In this document: positions 31,882 through 44,000 of the stretch, piece after piece
How positions within the stretch are numbered: the first letter of the stretch is position 1
Layout of the letters: every line of letters begins with the position of its first letter
Assembly (NCBI GenBank): GCA_037577475.1
Contig: CM075194.1
Span: 23,320,992 to 23,384,991 of the forward strand
Direction of reading: 5' to 3'
DNA from: Chaunax sp. Z400
Lineage: Eukaryota; Chordata; Actinopteri; Lophiiformes; Chaunacidae
DNA length: 64,000 nucleotides
Translations under genes and position numbers: made by a program
Notes under the pieces: model-generated
The model's input: the letters and a program-made list of their open reading frames with translations, nothing else
Databases searched by the model: none
What the model was told of the DNA's origin: nothing

Positions 31882-32832
31882 ATGCAGAGGACGACACAGA
31901 GGACGACACAGAGGACGACACAGAGGACGACACAGAGGACGACACAGAAGACGAAACTGAGGACGACACTGAGGACGACACAGAGGAGGAAACAGAGGAC
32001 AACGCTGAGGACGACACAGAGACCGAGAACAGAGGACAACACTGAGGACGACACAGAGGAGGAAACTGAGGATGACACTGAGGAGGACACAGAGGACGAA
32101 ACAGAGGACGACACAGGAGGAAACACAGGACGACACACAGGACGACACTGAGGACGACACTGAGGACGACACAGGAGGAAACAGAGGACGACACAGGTAG
32201 ACACAGACACAGGACAACTCAGAGGACGACGCAGAGGACGACGCAGAGGACGACGCAGAGGACGACACAGAGGACGACACAGAGGACGACACAGGACGAA
32301 ACAGAGGACGACACAGAGGACGACACAGAGGACGACGCAGAGGACGACGCAGAGGACGACGCAGAGGACGACACAGAGGACGACACAGAGGACGACACAG
32401 GACGAAACAGAGGACGACACAGAGGACGACGCAGAGGACGACACAGGACGAAACAGACACTGGACGACACAAAGGACGACACAGAGGACGACACAGAAGA
32501 CGACACAGAAGACGACACAGAGGACGACACAGAGGACGACACAGGACGAAACAGAGGACGACACAGAAGACGACACAGAAGACGACACAGAGGACGACAC
32601 AGAGGACGACACAGAGGACGACACAGGACGACGCAGAGGACGACACAGGACGAAACAGACACTAGACGACACAGAGGACGACACAGGTAGACACACACAC
32701 ACAGGACGACACACCAGACGACACAGAGGACGACACAGAGGACGACACAGGTAGACACACACACACAGGACGACACACCAGACGACACAGGACGACACAG
32801 AGGACGACGCGGAGGACGACGCAGAGGACGAA
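31882..32832. repeat. 12-bp GAGGACGACACA minisatellite
   Basis: About 950 bases of GAGGACGACACA units with variants (GACGCA, GAAACA, ACAGGTAGACACA). In one + frame it encodes runs of E-D-D-T (31818-32045 is open), broken later by indels. The long minus-strand frames (up to 360 codons of V-S-S-S and C-V-V-L) are composition artefacts. CpG-rich for a satellite, since each unit holds one CG. Confidence 0.93.
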
Positions 32833-32844
32833 CTACATATTTTC

Positions 32845-33189
32845 TTCTGGAAATGCATGTTTAGTGTTATATTGCATTGAGTTCACCTGTATGCACACCG
32901 AGTTTCCACTCACACCTCACTCTCCCTCTTTTCTGGCATCATAGTGACATTTTTGTACTATCTTCTGCACACAGTAGTCCATGACTGCAAACCAAACAAA
33001 CAATCATTTGTAATAATTAACTGTGGAGCAGCAGCAGGTGACTGATAATTAACTTCAGTCATATTGTCTGGTCAGTCATATGACAGACTGCAGCTTTGTC
33101 ATATCCAGTGTTCCGTCTCTCATGGTTGCACTGGCCAAAATGGCTAATATATAGTGTTTTAAAAAGTTAACACTCTATCTCATCTTCAG
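32845..33189. other. Non-coding, ends in a 3' splice site
   Basis: No gene; 33179-33189 (CTCATCTTCAG) is the acceptor for the PABP-like exon at 33190. Confidence 0.45.
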
Positions 33190-34351
33190 GGTGTCAACTT
33201 ATATATTAGGAACCTTCATCACAGAATTGATGATCAGCGTCTCTGGCAGGAATTCTCCCCCTTCGGTACCATCACCAGTGCAAAGGTAGGACCTCGTCTC
33301 TTCACTTAGTGGATCTTCTGTGATCAGATGGCTGTGAAACAGCTGTCATTTACTGGTACTGATAATCAACTGGTGTCCAAATTTGGTCATTCGTTTCATT
33401 TGACTCTCGCTCTCAGGTTACGATGGTGGATGGACACAGCAAGGGCTTCGGCTTTGTCTGCTTCTCCTCCCGAGAGGAGGCCAGCAACGCCATGGCTGAA
33501 ATGAATGGACGCGTTGTGGAGACCAAGCGTTTGTACGTGGCTCCGTTTCAGCCCAAGGAGGAGCGTCAAGCCATGCTGAGGAAACAGCACATGCAGAGAC
33601 AAACAACAGCCGCTCCTGTGCGTGGAGTCCTTCACCGCCGTGATGCCGCAGGAGGCCGCAACACCCAGCAGAACGAGACAGCTCAGACGCAGGTCACCAG
33701 GCAGCAGGTAGGAATGAACATTTCTTTGTTAGACCAGACCTACTGACCTACTCTGGTCTAATTGCCTACCTTTTGGGCCATAAGTAGATTTTGGTCGATG
33801 CTAATTTTCATTTCTCCTTCGTAGCCCGCACTGCCCTCTGGCAAGAAAGCCAAACCTGTGGCCCAGGTACCCCTGAGCAAACCCAAGGTCTCCCAAAGTG
33901 TGAGGCCACAAAGTAAGTATCCTTTCAATCTATCACTCCATGATTGTGTATATTTACAGTCATTTTAAAAGCACATTAAGACATGGCAAAACAAAATTTG
34001 GAAACAGAAACACTTCTTCTTACTTGTACATGAAGCCACTTTTGTTTTATGTGTTCAGATTCCCAGAACATGCCGGATGCCATGCATCCATCGGCACCTC
34101 GCCCAAGGAACTTTGGTCACAAGCGGCCTGCCTTCCAGGTGGCCCAGACGATGTCTGCCCAGCCTACCGGTCAGTCAGCTCCACTCAGTCAATAGTCTAC
34201 CTGCACAACAAATACAGTTCAGCTATATGGCTGATAATCGTGTCTTTATGTTGATGTTTCTGTTCCTCTGTTCACTCTTCTTGTAGCAAAACAAAGCACC
34301 AGGCACCAACAAGCCCCTGCAGGAGCTGCAGCAGCCACTCCTGTGCATTAA
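33190..34351 (+). CDS. Cytoplasmic poly(A)-binding protein-like, truncated copy
   Basis: Exons 33190-33285, 33417-33707, 33825-33912, 34059-34169, 34287-34351; all GT-AG and in one frame (216 residues from the first visible exon). They encode the fourth RNA-recognition motif of PABPC: 'GVNLYIRNL' (RNP2), 'FSPFGTITSAK', 'SKGFGFVCFSS' (RNP1), then the 'KEERQAMLRKQHMQRQ' linker and a P/Q/A-rich tail. RRM1-3 are not found upstream and the C-terminal MLLE domain is absent. After the TAA at 34349 the same frame still resembles the PABP linker ('VPHLHDAAGV'), so the stop truncates a once longer protein. The 'AAPVRGVLHRRDAAGG' in exon 2 matches the same linker block, so part of the linker is duplicated. 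Clean splice sites suggest transcription is possible. Confidence 0.75.
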
Positions 34352-34452
34352 GTCCCTCACCTCCATGATGCAGCAGGAGTCGTACAACAGGAGGAGATGT
34401 TCATTACTCAGTAATGCTTCTTCTGTGTACTTTGTCCGATAAGTGCTACATA

Positions 34453-34458
34453 AATAAA
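34453..34458 (+). promoter_or_regulatory. Polyadenylation signal AATAAA
   Basis: About 100 bases after the stop of the PABP-like copy, followed by a TTGTTGT-rich element. Confidence 0.55.
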
Positions 34459-34459
34459 G

Positions 34460-35464
34460 TTAATTGTTGTTTCAATTATAAAATAATTGGTGTCTGTTTT
34501 TAGCTTTTAGTGAAAATAGAATAATTTGACTGTTCCTGTGACTAATGCCAACTTGATCAAGTTTTCAAAGATGATAGTTCTACTGGCCAAATCAAAATAC
34601 TTAAGGCACATGAGAGCTGCACCATGGCCAGTCTGTCCCATCTCTGTTCACTTTAATCAGAGGGATTTACTCTCAGTGTCTGAGCATCAAGCTGCAAGAC
34701 ATCTGTCAGAATAATCTCACCTACGGCACAAAGAAACTGTCCAACATGGCCATTAGAATGTATGTTTTTGTGTTCTCCTTAGGGAGGTCAGAGGTCACAG
34801 TGTTTTTGACAGGGATTCAGTGTCTTGTTCAACAATAGACAGCACCTTTCATGCTGATTTAAAACCTCCAGGGATTCATTAATGAATTGCACTCACACTT
34901 GCTATTATAATCATATTCTTCAATAATTTTACTTTTATTTACCTAATGTAACATACTTAGGCATCCTTACACAGCGAAATTAAGTGTTACAGCAGCACTG
35001 GAAACAAACCAAAGATGTATGGAGAGTAAGGCCCATTTATTATTATTATTATTATTATTATTACACTTTATTGCTTCACTCTTTTCTTCTTCGTTGTTTC
35101 CGTACACATTTGTCGTGCTTTGCTTGGATTCTAGCTACACTGCCCTCAACCATTTCTAAGAATGTCTTTGTTGAAGGACGTCCACACAGTAGGATAATGT
35201 TTACTGATATGACCCCTGACGTTTAGTCTAGGGAGGATATTTCAGGATGGCAGATGAAAGGATAACATCTATGAGGAGAAACTTTATCAGCATGTAGCTG
35301 TGACCGAGCTGCTCTCTGCTGGACACATCAAGAATTACATCTACTCAACTGTAGGTGCAGTGTGAGGATTTAAAACCTAAATGTCCTTCCTCATAATGTG
35401 TCATTCCTATCATGCAGACCGGTTTGTCTGCCAACAAGACGCACATTTGTCAGTCAATATTATC
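34460..35464. other. No gene; short TAT microsatellite
   Basis: Only a (TTA)n run at 35037-35063 stands out. No recognised coding segment. Confidence 0.45.
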
Positions 35465-36261
35465 TTGTTATGGACCTCATTGAATTAACACCACATGAGG
35501 GAAAGAAATACTTTGGTGATAGTGGATGTGTTCTCTAGATGGGTAGAAATATTCCCTACAGGAAAAGCAGATGCTATAGCTGTAGCTAAAGCCTGGTGTA
35601 ATGATGGGATTCCCAGATGGGGGATCCCAGAAAAAATGTACAGTGATAATGGACCTCACTTTGTGAACAATGTTATCAATACTGTTGGAAAAGCATTGAA
35701 CATTGCATTAAAACATCATTGCAGTTATCATCCACAGTCAGCAGGCTTAGTGGAAAGAACAAATGGCACAATTAAGAGTAATTTAAGGAAGACAATGGCA
35801 GAAACAGGCCTCCCATGGACAAAATGTTTACCTATGGTTGCTCTTAACATGAGAATAACAAAGAGCAGTAAAGGGCTTTCTCCTTTTGAAGTCCTATTCG
35901 GCCGACCTTATCAGATTCCTGAGTTAGGAGCAGTAACACGTGCAACAGACAATGTTCCTGACACTCCAGTGGAGTATGTGAAACAGCTGCTTAGACAACT
36001 TGATGCTGTCAAAAGCTCCGTATCTCCACAGAACTCTGAGGATCCAGACCAATCTGAGACGCCAGCCCAGCTGAAACCTGGTGACTGGGTCCTGATAAAG
36101 GTGATCAACAGAAAGAACTGGGCATCACCTCGGTGGGAGGGGCCATTCCAAGTCCTCCTGCCCACTCCTACTGCAGTAAGAATTACAGAAAGACAATCCT
36201 GGATCCATAACACACATTGCAAAAAGTGTACATTGCCACAGCTGGACACACAGATACACTG
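35465..36261 (+). pseudogene. Endogenous retrovirus integrase fragment
   Basis: An open frame from 35495 covers most of the integrase catalytic core (including the aspartate of the central 'SDNGPHF' motif and the glutamate of 'GLVERTNGT') and the C-terminal domain ('GDWVLIKV', 'WEGPFQVL'). The catalytic core's first part is joined by a frameshift at about 35495. The pattern fits a gamma/epsilon-like retroviral pol. No LTR, gag, protease, RT or env was seen on either side, so it is an isolated, inactive fossil. Confidence 0.75.
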
Positions 36262-36289
36262 ATTAAAAGACTAGAGACGCTGTTCGTGT

Positions 36290-36478
36290 TTAACACCTGT
36301 TTCTGTGTGGAGTTTGCATGTTCTTCCCGTGTCTGCATGGGTTCCCTCCGGGTTTTCCAGCTTCCTCCCACCACCAAAAGCACGCAGTGGAAGTAAAGTG
36401 GTGACTCTAAATTGACTGTAGGTGTGAATGTGAGTGAGAATGGTTGTAAGCGGTTACAGAAAATGAATGGATGTTTCT
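36290..36478 (+). repeat. Dispersed fish repeat with internal deletion
   Basis: 'GTGTGGAGTTTGCATGTTCT', 'GTGTCTGCATGGGTTCCCTC', 'AGTGGTGACTCTAAATTGAC', 'GTGTGAATGTGAGTGAGAAT' then directly 'AAGCGGTTACAGAAAATGAA'. The middle block of the usual repeat is missing. Likely the 3' tail shared by LINE2-related fish SINEs. Confidence 0.65.
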
Positions 36479-39400
36479 CAGACTGTCCAATTAACCATGA
36501 GATTTTGAGAGTGTGAATCAGAGTCAGTTCCTCACTGGGCCAGTTGTCTGAGCCCTGAACTCCAACCTCAGCCTGTTGGTGCTGTGACTCCTGTTAGCAG
36601 TTTTATTGCCCCAGTAAGAAGGTAAACCTCAGTGACTGCAGGGTTTCACAAGTCCACACAGCCACGCTTGTTTAAAATGGATCAAGCTGCATGTTTGAAG
36701 TATTGAAAGTCAATATTTCTTTGTGACACACAGTCCTGTCTGACAGTGGAGCGCTATGTGCTGCACAAGGCATCCATTGAGGGCTATGCCGGGGTGGGTG
36801 GGTCAGGGTCGGCTGCTGGTTTTGGAGGTTAAGAGTTGTTGGGTAACCACTGTAGGCCTCTTTTCAAACTGGCCATGGATTAATGGAAACCACTGGACAG
36901 TGACTAATGTGCTTTTTCAAAAATTCATATGAACAGCATCACCGACTATCTTAGCTGTACTTTTACAACCTATAAAATGCTGTGGAGGAAATGTAATTCC
37001 TGACTAGATAGCGTTGAGTAGCACATCTTTTCTAATCCAGGACATGTGATGTTGTAGAGACTGAAGGGATGGATGTGGATGGACACTAAAAACACAACAA
37101 GCATCCTGCATCCCTCATGTGATGTGATGAGTTCTAAGAGGCTGAAGTAAAAATACCATAAAATTCAAGTGCATGCATCCCTCTATTTTTGAGGTGGTTA
37201 AAAAGCTACAACTTGATATTTAAATAATTCTATAGGACTGTAATTATTATTTCAGAGTATGCTTTAAGTAATATTTCAACATTTGGAGAAATATGCTTCT
37301 TTACTGCTCATGTCTGTATGTTAAATATGAAGCTCAAGCCAGGAGGATATTAGCTTAGTTTAGGCTGGGTTCAGGACACTAAGGAGCTCCAACTTGTGGA
37401 ACTGGGGAATAAATAGAGACAAAAGACAGTTCATAGTACATATTCTCTCTGAAGACGTCAGAGGTAAATCCTCCCTCGACAGGGACCCTCTGTGGCTCCA
37501 TTTTCTTATTCTGTAACATGACTTTTCACATAGGGGACCTCAAACCAAACAGGAGCTTTAACATAAGCTCAGTTTAAATATAATAAACGTTTACCATAAG
37601 GTGTCAACTTTATATATAATACTTTTTTCTTTTTTCTGTTGTAAAAAAAGATTAGAAATACTTCCGTGAACCTAGAGGTTCACATTTAAAGTTCGGTAAC
37701 TTTTGTTGATGATATTTTGTTTACTTGTTAAAATGATCTGAAATCATGAGATCACATATTGAGTATGAAATCAACAAACACTTCAGTCCAATGAGTCCGT
37801 CTGAAACTTTTCATATATGTTAGTTAATCCGACATTATCGCAGTAAAAATACTGTAAAACACTTTAGAACGAGTCTTTTATTTTGAAAAGAAATGTTTTA
37901 GGTCACTTGTAGCTTTGCTTTAAACACAATCACATCCAGTTTCATGTATTTTTTATTCCTTTTTATAAATTAAAAAGGTACATTATGCATGCAATACCGT
38001 ATTAAGGTTAGGTTTCCATCTTCCACAGAAAAAATGTTCAACACAAAAATCTCTTAAAGTCAGATGAAGCTGCTGGAAAAGGTTGGAGAAGCCACAGCAT
38101 GAAGCGATGGACACAGTCTGCGGTTGCATAGTGCAGTACATGGAGTTCCTCATTTAAAACAGCAGGCCGTTTGTAGTGCACATTACTGAAACTGTATGCT
38201 GGAACCTGCTGCTGGTCCATGTGGTCAACATGGGTCATCGGCACATGTACAGCAAATAGTATCTCATTATGTACATTTGTTAGTTATAAAAATACTCAAC
38301 AGCAAATATTTACTTTTCTAATGGGATAAATATTTGTTCCTTTGCTTCTTTTGTCCATTTTTTCCTCTTTTGTTTGACATTTTAGCAAAGAAAGTCCTTC
38401 CTTAACATTTTGAGATTTAATCTGTAAAAAAAAAGAAAAAAGGAAGTTTGGCCAAAGAAAAATAAAGCCAGGATTGTTGTGATCTGTGAGGTTGGTTTTA
38501 TTTTGTTCTGATCTGATTCCACATCTCAAACCTTCAAAGCCATCATTTCAAAAAGAGCGATGGTGGGACGCTGCTCTGGAAACCCCTCTGATTGTCTCAA
38601 GCAGCCCAGCTCAACATTGGTTGGCTTGATTCTGAATGAAAATGGCTTCCTGTCCAGTCAACCAATGAGATTGACGCTATGGGGCAGAATGAGACAGAAG
38701 CTACCTGTAAATATTTAATGCCCAAACCGTGTTCAACAATGACATTAATCTTCAGAGCTTTGACATAAACTGTCCTCAGATCAGATTCAAATTTTCAGAG
38801 TTTTTTTTCTTTTGCTTATTTCTTTTGTGCTATACAAGTTTTTCATAATTCATCCAGATCAAAGTGATCTAAAAGAGAAAATACCTCCCACCTATTATCT
38901 ATTATTATATCTATTTAAATCAATCAAGAGCTGCTTCTGCAATTCTTGCCCAGAATTAGAGAAGAGTCTTAGAGAAGATTGATAACACTACAATATGTGT
39001 TTCTGAAATAGAGAGCTAAAGCCAGCAGCCAGTTATCTTATTTTAGCATTTAAAAAAAAAACCTAACCCAACCGCGCATTTAAGGCTCTAATTTACACCT
39101 AATATCTCCATCATCTAATGCATACAAAAGGATGAGGAGATGTTTGATGGGGGGATTATGATGGACTATTTTAAAACCCTCCTGAAGTCTCTGCCGGTTG
39201 TTTTGACATGTATACAGATTAAACACAATCCAGGATTAATAACCCCACATGGTTCATCTCACTGGGTGATGCTGCACCGATGGTCAAACATGCAATGCTG
39301 TATTCACAATAAAGGCTCTCTGTTCTATTCAAACTGTGGGTCAACAGATGCTCCAGCGTGGAGGTGCTTCAACATGTTCTCAGCAGGTTTCTATAATTTA

Positions 39401-41092
39401 TCATAGAACATTTGAGAATAATAAAAAAACACAATAAAAGCAGCAGCTCCCAAATGTTGTTCTTCTTAAATCTGTTCTTAATTAACATGTTAGACGTTTA
39501 CATAGCACTATGTAGCTCTAATGATAAAAGTCATCAACTCATTTTCAGGTCATGGATCCAGGGGGCTAATCGGAGACCATTAATTATGGATAGTTGTGAT
39601 TTCCTGTGTTTTTGGTTTGTCTTTCTGGGTTGAGGACAGAATATGAAGGTCTTACAAAACGTAAGCTATTACTAACAAAAAATAAATGTATCAATAGAAT
39701 GAATCAATCAAATGAATGAAATATTTAATTAAAGATGAAAGTGTAAAAAATGAAAAGGGTTCGGAGCCGTTTGTGACGCCGCTGCTATAGAGACTCCACT
39801 TTCATGCAATCCACTGCAACTCTTTAAAAGTGTAAGAAAGACAGGAAACAAATGCTTTAATTTTTCTGTCGGCTGTTCAGTGTATGGAGTCGCAGACCTC
39901 TGGGTTATCATTCATCTGCCATCAGGGCCATCTTTTTTTCTCTTTTTGCGCCCTAGACGTCTACAAACATGGACTTTCTTACAGTAGGCTTCTATTTCTG
40001 TTTAGAGGGAACATGCTCTGCAGTCAGGACAACATGCCAGCTTACACAGAGGATGGACATGATGCAACCGGTTCTTCCTGTAACACTTAGACTCCCCCAA
40101 AACCAGAGGAAGGAGATTCTATCTGTACTTTAGTTTTAACTCTATACAACTTTGATTTCAATGCTAATAAACGCAAAACAACCTGTAGTTGAAGCAACTG
40201 GTGCTCTTTATGCTGGCAGTTCAAAAATCCTATCAGATCATCCCAAACTGCTTGAAGGTTCACCCAGCATTGGTTTTTATGCTGGTCATCATCATCATCA
40301 TCATCAGAAGCAGCATCTCATCTGCTAATTATCTCTCTCTCCTCTCTGTTGACTGCCACACCCATCACCTCCTCTAACCCTCGGAGTAATAGCTGTTAAG
40401 AGCAGGAGCAGTGTTGCCTTCTCCTACAGTGTGACTGAGATCTGATCCCAGCACCACCTGGATCTGCTCTGCTCATGACGCCGAGAGTCAAATCCTAAAG
40501 CTCTGCTACAGAAAAGCTGGCCCCGCCCTGCTTGGTGAATATGGGGCACCACATATCACCTGGTCATCCACTAAAACCAACCACTGACAGCCAATCCAGA
40601 CACTTCAGTCTGTTTCTACACCAGAACGCTGCGTACAAAATATCAATGTAGTGAATGCAGAGATTGATCTTCTATCAGCATGCAATAAGGTCAATGATGA
40701 GAGGATCTATACATGGCTGAGGGTCAGCAGCCTTCAGAAGTCTGTGCAGTGGGCTTCTCTCTGAGCTGGAGCGATGACCCAGGCCCAAACACCACCACCA
40801 TCTGACCACTATAGCTGGTTGACCCAGGCAGGAGCAGAGCTGCTGAGGTTTGTGTTAGTACCATCCCAGAAGGTCCCAGAAACAGAAGCACCTTTTACCG
40901 GATTAGTTCATGGGCTTGATTAAAAACACCTGAACATGATCTTGACGGATTCTTAACGAGAAAATAGCAGGTAAACAAAACACATGAACAAGAACCAAAG
41001 TAAAAGGTACATTCTTGGGACCATCTTGGCTCTGTTGCAGTATTTTGGGTGGTCCTGGGCCACCCAGGCCCCGGTGATGACAGACGTGGGAC
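36479..41092. other. Intergenic and probable cacnb4 3' region
   Basis: No coding gene recognised. Two copies of the dispersed 'AGCTTAGCATAAAGACTGG'-type repeat fragments occur at about 37310-37400 and 38990-39130. A short (ATC)n run lies at 40288-40309. The part next to 41093 would be the 3' UTR of cacnb4 on the minus strand. Confidence 0.45.
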
Positions 41093-44000
41093 TCAGAGCC
41101 GGTGCCGGGAGTCATGACTGTAGCTGCCTGGTGAGCTGCGATTGCGATGTAGCTTGTATGAATCCTGATAGGGGTCCTGGTAGTCCTGGTAGGGGTCCTG
41201 CTGCTCTCGGCTATGCTGCGAGCCAAAGGACATGCGGTCGCGTCCCTTGTGCGCCCGCTCGTTGTGACAGTTTTCATCTGATGTCATCAAGTTGCGTCGT
41301 TCGTTGGGGATGGAGTGGTCTCCGGTGTGGTTGCTCTGTCGCTGTCTTTGGCTCTGCTGATCCCATAAAGACACAGGTAAGGCTAAACATGAGCAGTGAC
41401 ATCATCCTTGTCCTCCAATACCAGTGTTTGTAGTGGTAGATTGTTGGTTTGATAGCAGCTTCCAGTGACAGGAATAATCTGTGACTACAAGAAAAAGCAA
41501 AGATTATATTTGATAGCATTTAATAAACACAAAGACAATCAGGTCTTTAAAGAAAAAGTTTGTCCTTAATTCGCTTTCTTCCTGACATTTAGATGAGAAG
41601 AATGAAGACGGCCTCGCAGGTCCTGCATAAACAAACTAGGGACGGACATTGATTCACTAATGGACGACTGTCATCATGGTGTGTCAGGACCCGAGGGGAT
41701 CCTGGGACTGGTGGATGTTTACCTGCAGTCCAGAGACGGTGGTGGCGTCCCAGCAGGGGGTTTGGGGGCGTGGCCATTGAGGTATGGGTTGCTTTCCAGT
41801 AGGCCTCCAGGTATTCGGCGAGATGCTCACAGGAGTCCTCCAGCTGGTTCTCATCCAGGATGATGTCAAACATTTCCTGTTAGACGGAGAGAGGAGATGA
41901 GCTCACACACGTCTGGAGAGCATCTGTAACAGAATCTCTGAACAGAAACAGCAGTAGACTATAAAAAGGACACTTACTGGAGGACACTGGGCCAGTTTGT
42001 CAGCTGCCACCAGCTGCATATTCAGGTGTTTGCTCTGGGACTTCCCTCTGGACTTGACATTGGTCATGTCTCCCAGTGTCCAGGTGTGTTTTCATTGGTT
42101 GTCTCCCAGTGCTCAGGTGTGTTTTCATTGGTTGTCTCCCAGTGCTCAGGTGTGTTTTCATTGGTTGTCTCCCAGTGCTCAGGTGTGTTTTCATTGGTTG
42201 TCTCCCAGTGCTCAGGTGTGTTTTCATTGGTTGTCTCCCAGTGCTTAGGTGTGTTTTCATTGGTTGTCTCCCAGTGCTCAGGTGTGTTTTCATTGGTTGT
42301 CTCCCAGTGTCCAGGTGAGTTTTCATTGGTTGTCTCCCAGTGCTCAGGTGTGTTTTCATTGGTTGTCTCCCAGTGCTCAGGTGTGTTTTCATTGGTTGTC
42401 TCCCAGTGCTCAGGTGTGTTTTCATTGGTTGTCTCCCAGTGCTCAGGTGTGTTTTCATTGGTTGTCTCCCAGTGCTCAGGTGTGTTTTCATTGGTTGTCT
42501 CCCAGTGCTCGGTACCTTTGGCGAGGAGACTTTAATGTGAACGATGATGGGAGCCAGCGAGGTCTTGAGGAGCTGGGCGGGGTGGTTGATGGTGTCAGCG
42601 TCCAGCACTACCAGCTGCAGGGAGCAGGCCAGCTCAAAGATCCTCTCGATCTCACTCTGCACCTCAGCTGATGGGACAGTTCAAACACAACACGGGACAT
42701 TTGTGACTGTGCTCATATGGAGAAAAAAAAAAGAATTTCTAGAAAAGTTTTAGACTCGAATAGTTTATTTTCATGTTTAGTTCACATGCTCAGAGTCCCT
42801 CAATCAAAAAAAAAATTTAGAAATGTTTGCTGACATCATCACTCTGACTCTCTCCTGGAAGTTATAGTGGTGACCAAATGAAAATGCACCATTACCATGA
42901 CTACAATAACACACCTGTGTGGGTTTGAACACTTTTTGGAAACTTTTGAGTTGATGTTCAGTAAAAGCACCAAAGGTCTGGTTGTGTTTAGACATTTTAA
43001 GGCAGAATGGGATGTAAATGGATCACATCCCAGACAGAATGGATGTAAATAGGAAAGCTTATGCTAACACATCTGCTGCACCAGTGAAAGTCAGCGAATC
43101 CATGTTAAACATTCAGTAAGAGCATCTGATGTGTTCACACCAGTGTGTTTAAACCATTCATTAAACATTATTAGGTTTCTAGGTCCATGCAGATCATAAA
43201 GCAGATGTTCTCACCTAAGCTGGAGCGAGTGTTGGACCTTTCAATGATGGCCCTCTTACTGGGGTTGTTCAGAACAGACCTCTTGGCTAATGATATATCC
43301 GCTGTGACTCGTGTGATAGATATCCTGGAAAATGATGAGGACATGATTTAAAAAGAGATTTAGATTCACTAAATGCAGCACAATACTCCACTAAACCTTC
43401 ACTAAACAAGATATTGTGACTATTAGAGTATTTTTTTTTCTCCTGGAGCCATGAAGAACATCTAAACATGTTAAAATGCAGAATTGATAAGTATCATTAA
43501 TCATTACAGGCCAGGACACCAATAACCATCACTTTGGTCTTACCTCCCATCAAACCTGTGCTTCAGGAAGTCAAACAGGTTTTTTTAGGCGACTCTAGAC
43601 TCACCTCCTCTCTGTAATCTGGTCTTTGTTGTGATGGTCAACATCACATTGTTGTCTGGGTGTCATCAGTGATATTTATGGTGTTGATGGAGACACATAT
43701 AAAAGGGTGTTTTTGAGTGTGATTGGCAGCTCACCTCATAACCCTTGAGCGAGGGTCCCACCAGCACTACAGGCCTCATGGAGGGAACCACTTCATACGG
43801 AGGGATGTGCTCCGTCTGTTAACACAAACATATTCTATGCAGTGGCAGGAGACTCACCACAAGCAGCACAGTCACAGTAACAGCCTGCTGAGTCACATGA
43901 CCTGGGATTACATTTAGATGTGCGTTAAATGCTTTATTACCATGTTAAGGCTGGTAGCAAATGATAATAAATTCTCTATCATTTGCCTCATGGATGGATG

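Noticed and set aside
31776..32858. Cysteine/valine-rich 360-codon frame on the minus strand
   Set aside because: Reverse complement of the 12-bp GAGGACGACACA repeat; no motif and mirrored by other frames.
42000..42662. 220-codon minus frame with 11-residue repeats as a distinct repeat protein gene
   Set aside because: It begins inside a cacnb4 exon and continues through a minisatellite; treated as a lesion or read-through of cacnb4, not a separate gene.
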